Of a DNA stretch of 64,000 nucleotides, positions 57,140-64,000 are shown one piece after another. The stretch lies in assembly GCF_020497125.1 (NCBI RefSeq), contig NC_059080.1, positions 49,045,563 through 49,109,562 of the forward strand. The letters run 5' to 3'. The notes under the pieces were generated by a model. That model had not been told where the DNA came from. It saw only the letters and a program-made list of their open reading frames with translations, and made no database searches. Both the position numbers and the translations under genes were made by a program. Numbering within the stretch: position 1 is the stretch's first letter; the number at the start of each line of letters is the position of its first letter. This DNA is from Mauremys mutica. Its lineage: Eukaryota > Chordata > Testudines > Geoemydidae.

Positions 57140-57504
57140 ACAAGGATGGGCAACTGGTGGCCCAGAGGGCACACCAGACCCACTGGATCATTTTATTTGG
57201 CTCACCACAGCCCAGCTTGGGGTAGGTGATCCAGCAGCGCCAGAGCCAGGAAGAGGGCAGGTGGCACATCCTGAGGCGAAGGCCCTGCGTGTGCACGGAC
57301 GCATTTGTCACATCATGCTGTGGTGAGAGCCAACAGACCCGAGCAGGGGGGTTGGTGCAGCTGCTGCTGCTGCAGAGCGAATGCAGGATGGACTTTCTCT
57401 CTAACTCACCCTTGTGCCTCCCACCCCCGCATCGCACTGCCTGGCCCACCGAAGTGTGTTAGAGGATTCTTTAGCCCTCTACTACCTGAAAGTTGCCCAT
57501 CTCT
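57140..57504. mobile_element. hAT-type non-autonomous element, 365 bp
   Basis: The termini ACAAGGATGGGCAACT and AGTTGCCCATCTCT are imperfect inverted repeats. The element is flanked by perfect 8-bp repeats GATTTAGT (57132-57139 and 57505-57512). Its interior is GC-rich and non-coding. An 8-bp duplication supports hAT. Confidence 0.85.
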
Positions 57505-58063
57505 GATTTAGTTTCTTCCAAGTTTTCTAGCCTTAAGCAACCCAGTGCACTACCATCTACCTTGTATATTAGAAGAGGAAAGTCCTGAAGAGTAAGTTAT
57601 ATGCATTGACAAGTATTGCATTATTGATTTCACCTGATCAAAAAGCAATACTGTTTGAAAACGCTCTTGAAAAAAAAACTAGGGCTATGGATTAATCAGT
57701 TAACTCATGCAATTAACAAAAAAAGTAATCGCGATTAATCGCACTTTTAATCACACTGTTAAACAATAGACTACCAATTGAAATGTATTAAGTATTTTCT
57801 ACATTTTCAAATATTTTATTTCAATTTACAACACAGCATACAAAGTGTATAGTGCTCGCTTTCTATTGTTATTTTTATTACAAATATTTGCACTGTAAAA
57901 ATGATAAACAAAAGAAATGGTATTTTTCAATTCACCCCATACAAGTACTGTGGTGCAATCTTTATCCTGAAAGTGCAACTTACAAATGTAGATTTTATTT
58001 TGTGTTACATTACTGCACTCAAACAAAATTGTGTAAAATTTTGAGCAAACAAATCGACTCAGT

Positions 58064-58294
58064 CTATTTCTTCTTCAGCCAATCATGAAGATAAACAAGT
58101 TTGTTTACATTTACGGGAGATACTGCTGCCCATTTCTTATTTACGTCACCTGAAAATGAGAACAGGTGTTTGCATGGTACTTTTTCAGCTGGCATTGCTA
58201 GGTATTTACATGCCAGGTATGCTAAACATTCATATGTTGCTTCATGCTTTGGCCACCATTCCAGAGGACATGCTTCCATGCTGACAATGCTCAT
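58064..58294 (-). pseudogene. hAT transposase C-terminal dimerisation domain, left copy
   Basis: The minus frame reads ACPLEWWPKHEATYECLAYLAC, KYLAMPAEKVPCKHLFSFSG and VNVNKLVYLHDWLKKK, then a stop. PLEWW, the KYL-x-x-PA segment and LFS-x-SG are the hallmark order of the hAT C-terminal dimerisation region (Dimer_Tnp_hAT). Only this terminal part is present. Its N-terminal side is cut at the joint with the right copy. Confidence 0.78.
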
Positions 58295-58319
58295 TTTAAA
58301 AAAAATGCATTAATTTGTG

Positions 58320-58920
58320 ACTGCACTCTTTGGGGGAGAATTGTATGTCTCCTACTCTTTTACCTGCATTCTGCCAATCTCAGATGATGACCAGCATATG
58401 TTGTTCGTTTTAAGAACACTTTCACTGCAGATTTGACAAAATGCAAGAAGGTACCAATGTGAGATTTCTAAAAGTAGCTACAGCACTCAACCCGGGTGCC
58501 TTCCAAAATCTGAGAGGGACGAGGTGTGGAGCATGTTTTCAGAAGTCTTAAAAGAGCAAGTCTGATGGAAACTACAGAACCCGAACCACCAAAAAAAGAA
58601 AATCAGCCTTCTGCTGGTGGCATCTGACTCATGATGATGAAAATGAATGTGCATCAGTCTGTACTGCTTTAGATCAGTATCGAGCAGAACCTGTCATCAG
58701 CATGGATGCATGTCCTCTGGAATGGTGGGCGAAGCATGAAGGGACATATGAATCTTTACTGCATCTGGCACATAAATATCTTGTGACGCCGGCTACAACA
58801 ATGCCATGCAACCACCTGTTCTCACTTTCAGGTGACATTGTAAACAAGAAGTGGGCACCATTATCTCGGGCAAATGTAAACAAACTTGTTGGTCTTAGCG
58901 ATTTGCTGAACAAGAAGTAG
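58320..58920 (+). pseudogene. hAT transposase C-terminal part, right copy
   Basis: Frames on + from about 58320 hold decayed upstream sequence (SERDEVWSMFSEVLKEQ, then stops). The clean terminal frame 58702-58920 has MDACPLEWWAKHEGTYESLL, HKYLVTPATTMPCNHLFSLS and NVNKLVGLSDLLNKK. It is the same domain as the left copy but clearly diverged from it, so the pair is not a fresh duplication. The DDE catalytic core is missing. Confidence 0.78.
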
Positions 58921-59829
58921 GACTGTGTGGACTTGTAGGCTCTAAAGTTTTACATTTTGTTTGAGTGCAGTTTTTTTGTATATAATTCTACATTTGTAAA
59001 TTCAACTTTCATGATTAAGAGATTGCACTACAGTACTTACTATTTTTCAATTCTCCTAATACATTTCTTTTGTTTTAACCATGCAAATATTTGTAATAAA
59101 AATAAATGTAAACCAAGCACTGTACACTTTGTATTGTGTTGTAATTGAAATCAATATATTTGAAAATGTATTTAACAGAGATTAATCGTGATTAATTTTT
59201 TAATCATTTGACATCCCTTAAAAATATATATATATATTTGGAATCAGCCACTTTCTACCCCATCCTGGTTGTCAGTTACAACAAATGTGGGGTCTCAAGG
59301 ACTGGGATGTGGGTGGCAACAGTTACGCCAGTATTTTGGAGAGTACAGGGGTTCTAAGAGGATGTGTGTTTCTATGCCAAGAGCCTGTTGTGTAAAAGTT
59401 ATGGTTCCAGTCCATTATAAAAAGGAAAGTCATTGCTGGTGGGATTCAGGTAGTGAGGTGGGAAGCCTGCCTTTAAAGGAGATCAAAGTAACCATAGCAG
59501 GCCAGGCCAGCCAACCAGATGAGAGTAACAAGAGGGCTATTAGTTTGTGTAACCTCCTGGCTTTTCATTTAGAGTTCTCCTTTCAGGGAGACTTGAGAGA
59601 CATTTGCTTTTAAATATCCCATATTGTGGGGCACAGTGCTTAAATTCAAGGGTAGGTAGCAGCTTTCAGCAGCTCTGGATGAGGAATTCTGATGAATTTT
59701 CTACATAGATAAAGAATCCTTCAGGATGTCATTTTTCTATCTTGGCTACTTATATGGTCCCCATTGCCACAGTATCTCGGTGCCTCACAATCGGATGTAT
59801 TTACCCTCACAACACCCCTGCTTGGCAGG

Positions 59830-59940
59830 GCAGTGCTCTTGTTCCTATTTTACAGACAGGGAACTGAGAGCCAGTTAGGTTAAGTGACTTGGCCAAGGCC
59901 ACACGGGGTGTCTGGCAGGGCAGTGAGTTGAATCTGCCTC
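59830..59940 (-). repeat. MIR-like ancient SINE, reverse strand
   Basis: CCTATTTTACAGACAGGGAACTGAGAG and then TTAAGTGACTTGGCCAAGGCCACAC is the reverse complement of the MIR core order. It is embedded in otherwise plain intergenic sequence. Confidence 0.75.
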
Positions 59941-62900
59941 CTGATTTCCAGGGTAGCTGCCTAATTATTGGACCATCTTTGTTATCTATGGCAAGAGGGT
60001 TTTGAGAGTTGATATCTGCTAACTTCTGCCCTGCATGCAGGGCAGGTCTGCAATGGCTCTGGTCTCAGCTGCTGGAGAGGCAGAGCCTTCCCTAGAACAG
60101 GAGGGTTGCTGCTCTCATGGAGCACCACCCTGGCACCAAGCGATCAGAAAGTGGATGAAATGTTCTCCCATCACTGGAGGAAAAAAGCGGAAGCCATTAA
60201 AGTGAACAGAGAAAAAATGATAGAATTTGTTCCTTGGAGGAAGCACAGATCATAAATGGTGTGTATGCAATTAAATGGTCAGGCATGTGGACCGCAAAAC
60301 ACAGGGGAGGGTGGACAGCCCTTTGTAACTTTCATAAGTGAAACTTTGTCCCAAATTGCTTGATAAGAAGGAGGCTATGCAAAGGAAAGCAATAGGCATA
60401 AAAGCTAATGGAAGAAAAGTGACAGCCCAACAGAAGAGTTGGAAAGAGAGTGAAGAAAAGAATGTGTTCTATATTCTTCTACACAGAGCAGGGACAGTCC
60501 CTCTGTAATAGTGAGAATGAGACAGGAGTACACTGGAAGTACTTATCTATCAGGATGCTGTTGGCTGTCACCTATTGGCAAACATCCAAGATGATATTAG
60601 CATGATCTGTACTCCTGTAGACTCTTAAACATGTTACTAACATTTACTGGATTGAGTGATTGCTTAACACAGATGTCCTCTTGTTCCACTATAAACAAAC
60701 GGTCTTCAACTTGGTATAGTTTAACTGCTTCAGTTCAGAAAACCACGACAAATTCAGTCCTGATGTGTTAGTCCCTATTGTATTTGCTTGTGTGTTAGAA
60801 TGAAACTATTTCTTTAGCTGCTCTTTGAAAGAAAATAAAAATAAATAAAAATACCTGCTCCTGTATCCTCATTTTGCAGGATGTTAATTTCCTTAGCTGA
60901 TTTAAATGTTGTTCACCTCCTAGCAGTCTAGATAGTTTCATGTTAAGCAGATGTGCTGCTGCACTGGTCTGACCAAGTATTTTCAGCACATGCTGGATTA
61001 CAAGGTCCCTCCCTTTGGCCCATGTTGTAGGCATGTGTTTGTTGTCTGTGCGGTGCCACCCCACCTTCAGCTCCAACTACTCTCACTATGCCTCATGCAG
61101 CTGTGAGAAGAAAACACCCCATCATTTAGCTGTGAACATCTGTTTACCTTTGGATCCTGTTTGAAATGTTGAGGAAGTGGCAGAGAGAATGCACTTTCCA
61201 CCCTGCTAGTTTAGCTGGCTGTAAGCCTAGCTTAGAAAGAGTGCCTACCCTATTTCACAGAAACTACCCTCCTAGCTGTATCTCTGTCACCGCCCATACC
61301 AAGCCTCTGCTGTAGCCAGTATGATGGACAATGTAACAGTATTCAAAGGTGTTGATGTTACTGGAGTAAACATGCTGTCCTATTTTATTTCCATTTGAAT
61401 AAAAGGTATTGCATCTGTTTTTTAAACTGGTGTTGGACTGACCCAATTGTCTATCAATCACTGTCCCCTTGCTGAGAACCAGATTCTGCTTTTCTCTTGC
61501 TTAGAATTCAGTAAACTGGTACTAGAGTAGAAAATACTTAGCCCTTAATCCACTACCGCAGCAGCAGCGTGGAGCCTTATCCCACCCAGCTATAATTGTT
61601 TGCATGGTCCAGCACCATCTTACACTTCTAGTATAGATATTTTTTGACTTGCCAGAAACTATGACCATGAGTAAACAGTTCTATTTCTTCCTTAAGTAAA
61701 ACAGTGTAGGCAAAGCTATCCTAGAGTAGTTTTCAGTATGGGGCTTAAGCCTGGAAACTGTAATGAATACTTCCAGGCAGCTCAGTGTTTCTTTGGAGCA
61801 GTACAGACAAGTTTGTTCTTAGTAGTACTGTTTTGCTGTATAAAGAACTCTGGCAAAAAGCTTTCATTGTATTATGTTTCTCCACAAGCAAGGATACTTG
61901 AGGTGCTCCAGAGCCCAGAACTTTCACTTTATATCACAGTTCTGATCTCTCATCCCAGGACTGCATCTTTCCCCCAAATCACTCAACTTCAGGGATTCCC
62001 AATTTCCTGTTGGGGGGGCTGTCACCCAAACTGCATAGGCTGGCAGATGAGTAGCCCCCTTGGTGCTCCAACAGTTGTTTTGTCTCCTTTCCTTTTGGTT
62101 GTCTGTGGCTGTTCTATGCCACCCCTCCTCCCCCTACATTGTTTGGGTAGTTGGTCTATTTGTGCAGCAGATTCTCTTGGGGGAGGCAGGATGCTACAGG
62201 AGAACAGAGGAAATGTTTTAACACCTACATTTTTATGCAGAATTGCAGTTCCTAGGTTTGGCAGGAAGGGGGAAAGATGTCTATCCTGTTTCTAAAGCAG
62301 TTGTCAGCTTAACATCAGGCTCAGGCAGCTTTGTCTGCCACACAGTCACCCTCAATGATGTTCTAGATCATCATTTTTCACTGCTGAAGTCATCTTATGT
62401 TGCAGCTGTGGACCAACGTTTCTGCAATTTAAAGATCACCAAAGCAACTTCAAGGGAATAGAGGAAGTATTTCCTTCCCTAAAAGGGTGTTAGGTGAGAG
62501 CTTGGCCTGTAATTTTCAACTCCCCTCTAGCTCCGCCGTGCTGAGGGCAGGGAGGATACACTCATACATCAGCAGAAGTCCACTTGGTTTATGAAAGGTC
62601 TGTGATGTTTGTTAAAGCTCTAGGGTCTTTGCATTCTGTGTAACTGAAAGCTATAATAACCACTACTTTCAGTGCTCTTTTAAAAACTCACACCACTGTT
62701 GCTTAGAATACTGGAGGAAATTTATGGGGATTGTTTCCTTAAAAATCATCTTTACTCATGACATTGAAGTGCATGTGAAGGATAATACAAGGTACCTTAT
62801 TAACACAATATGCTACCATCATGAACAGAATAAAGTTAAAAGCAGCAGGAGACTTTCCCTTTTGCCTGGCTGAGTGTTCCCTTTACTTGTAATTGTGCAT

Positions 62901-64000
62901 AAATACAGGCTCCATGGTTACCTCAGTACATAAAATAAACTCTGCTCCACAAGTGAGCTCTAGCAAGAGATGACAACAGCAGCTATTTTCTACAAGATAA
63001 GCAGTGTTAACACACAGAGCCTGTATTTATACATCACAGAGGAGCAGTAAAGATTGTTTGCAGTTCACTTTAGCATAAGACTAAGTGATGGGGCTCATGT
63101 GTTCTCTTTGTAGAGACTCCAGCCCAACATTCTGAAACCTGCACAGCTGAAGGTAGGAAGCACAATCCACATTTACCTGTTAGACCACTTAACTTTTAGA
63201 GGCACTGAGCATCTGCAGCTCCCATTGGCTTCTAGGAGAGCTGTAAGAGCTACCTGAAGTCACATCACTTATGTGAACATAAGATATAGCTGCTTAGCTT
63301 TAGGCACCCAGCTTTCAAAATTTCAACCCTGTCTCTTTACAAGCCTGGTTTCCTTCCAGATCCTCAGAGTATCTTGTATACAAATTTATGACAAAGTGGA
63401 GAACTGAAATTCCTGGCTAAACTAGCATTGTCAAGAAAGCAAAACTAGGTGCAGTTGCTCCATAGGAATACCCTGAATGACCAAAGTGTCTGCTTTACTG
63501 AAGGGCAGCTAATACATTGATAAGAAGAGATGCAGCTCATTATGTGGATTGTACTTCTGGTTGAGACTGTGTTGGCTTCAAGTTGTTTAGAACACAGTTT
63601 TAAGAAATGGTTCATGAGAGTAAAGTAGGGGAGAAATTGACTTTGGGATATAGCCACCAAAGAGCAATGATATCAGCCATTTAATAGGTAAAGAAAAAGC
63701 TGAATTTTCTTCAATTGAGAATCATTGTAAAGAATTTCAGACTCACCTTTTAAACATCTTTGCATGACAAAGGTTCCTTTTCTAATGCACTTTAATCTTA
63801 GTGTTTAGTCTGTCTCACCTTAGGATAGTCATGGCGTTCAGTCTGCCACAAGCCAACACACCTGGTATGTCTGCTGGTCAGAAGCAGCAGGAAGCATAAG
63901 CAACTCCTAACCCCACTTGAGAGAGTTTTAGACCAAATGCAGCTGCCTTGTCACTGCTGCTCTGTGGAAGTGAGGCAAACTTTGCTCTAGTGTAGCTTAA
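59941..64000. other. Intergenic sequence to the window end, no recognised gene
   Basis: I looked for exons of likely neighbours (for example STK25, which follows FARP2 in some vertebrates) and found no kinase motif. Open frames such as 61738-62295 have no family signature. A short ancient-repeat-like phrase (TTTCAAAATTTCAACCCTG) lies near 63315. Confidence 0.5.

Larger units (their letters stand above)
57672..59220. mobile_element. Inverted pair of hAT transposon 3' ends (foldback)
   Basis: The left terminus TAGGGCTATGGATTAATCAGTTAA and the right terminus TTAATCATTTGACATCCCTTA are inverted. Two hAT transposase 3' ends with their UTRs point outwards: the left arm (about 57672-58300) on minus, the right unit (about 58300-59220) on plus. 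The right unit is longer and includes more upstream transposase sequence. UTR phrases such as ACAAATGTAGA / TCTACATTTGTAA and GAGTGCAG / CTGCACTC pair across the arms. The joint is near 58300. Confidence 0.82.

Noticed and set aside
61738..62295. 185-codon open frame downstream of FARP2
   Set aside because: It has no recognisable domain, no related exon nearby and a composition like translated non-coding DNA.

Overview
This is vertebrate nuclear DNA, most likely from a cryptodire turtle. The evidence is a tRNA-derived SINE at about 32.5 kb with A/B-box-like sequence and a CR1-type tail (the layout of the tortoise Cry/PolIII SINE family), abundant CR1 LINEs ending in repeats of ATTCTATGAT, DIRS-type tyrosine-recombinase retrotransposons, and hAT-like and other non-autonomous DNA elements. 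There are no bacterial-style operons. The one recognisable host gene is the 3' half of FARP2 (FERM, RhoGEF and pleckstrin domain protein 2), on the + strand.

Fourteen canonical FARP2 exons lie between 8832 and 54218, and their splice phases all agree. They encode 576 residues plus the stop: the end of the linker before the catalytic domain, the whole DH (RhoGEF) domain, the first PH domain, an acidic/Ser-rich linker, the second PH domain and a short C-terminal tail. The FERM and FA exons must lie 5' of the window. A fifteenth, phase-matched exon (48495-48607) resembles the 3' half of the linker exon at 44763-44926. Using it instead of the canonical exon keeps the frame (17 codons shorter); using both creates a premature stop. 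This is the most interesting host-gene signal in the window: a candidate pair of mutually exclusive exons in a Rho-family GEF.

Repeats fill much of the rest. 1-2450 is the 3' part of a decayed DIRS element. 15.8-19.8 kb, inside the DH-domain region, holds a second, rearranged DIRS element with long inverted ends. 23.8-30.7 kb is a near full-length dead CR1 on the minus strand (ORF1 with an SGNH-esterase domain, ORF2 with endonuclease and RT). A younger CR1 copy with a long open RT frame has landed inside its ORF1, and a 90-bp unit with a 13-bp target duplication inside its endonuclease. Another CR1 lies at 33.9-36.1 kb. DNA-transposon pieces lie at 11.0-11.7, 43.1-43.4, 45.6-47.7 (between the two alternative exons), 52.7, 53.6-54.0, 57.1-57.5 and 57.7-59.2 kb; the last joins two hAT transposase 3' ends tail to tail.

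Downstream of the FARP2 stop are a 3' UTR with candidate poly(A) signals near 55.5 and 55.9 kb and about 8 kb of apparently intergenic DNA. I recognise no second host gene. All family names come from reading motifs; no database search was run.
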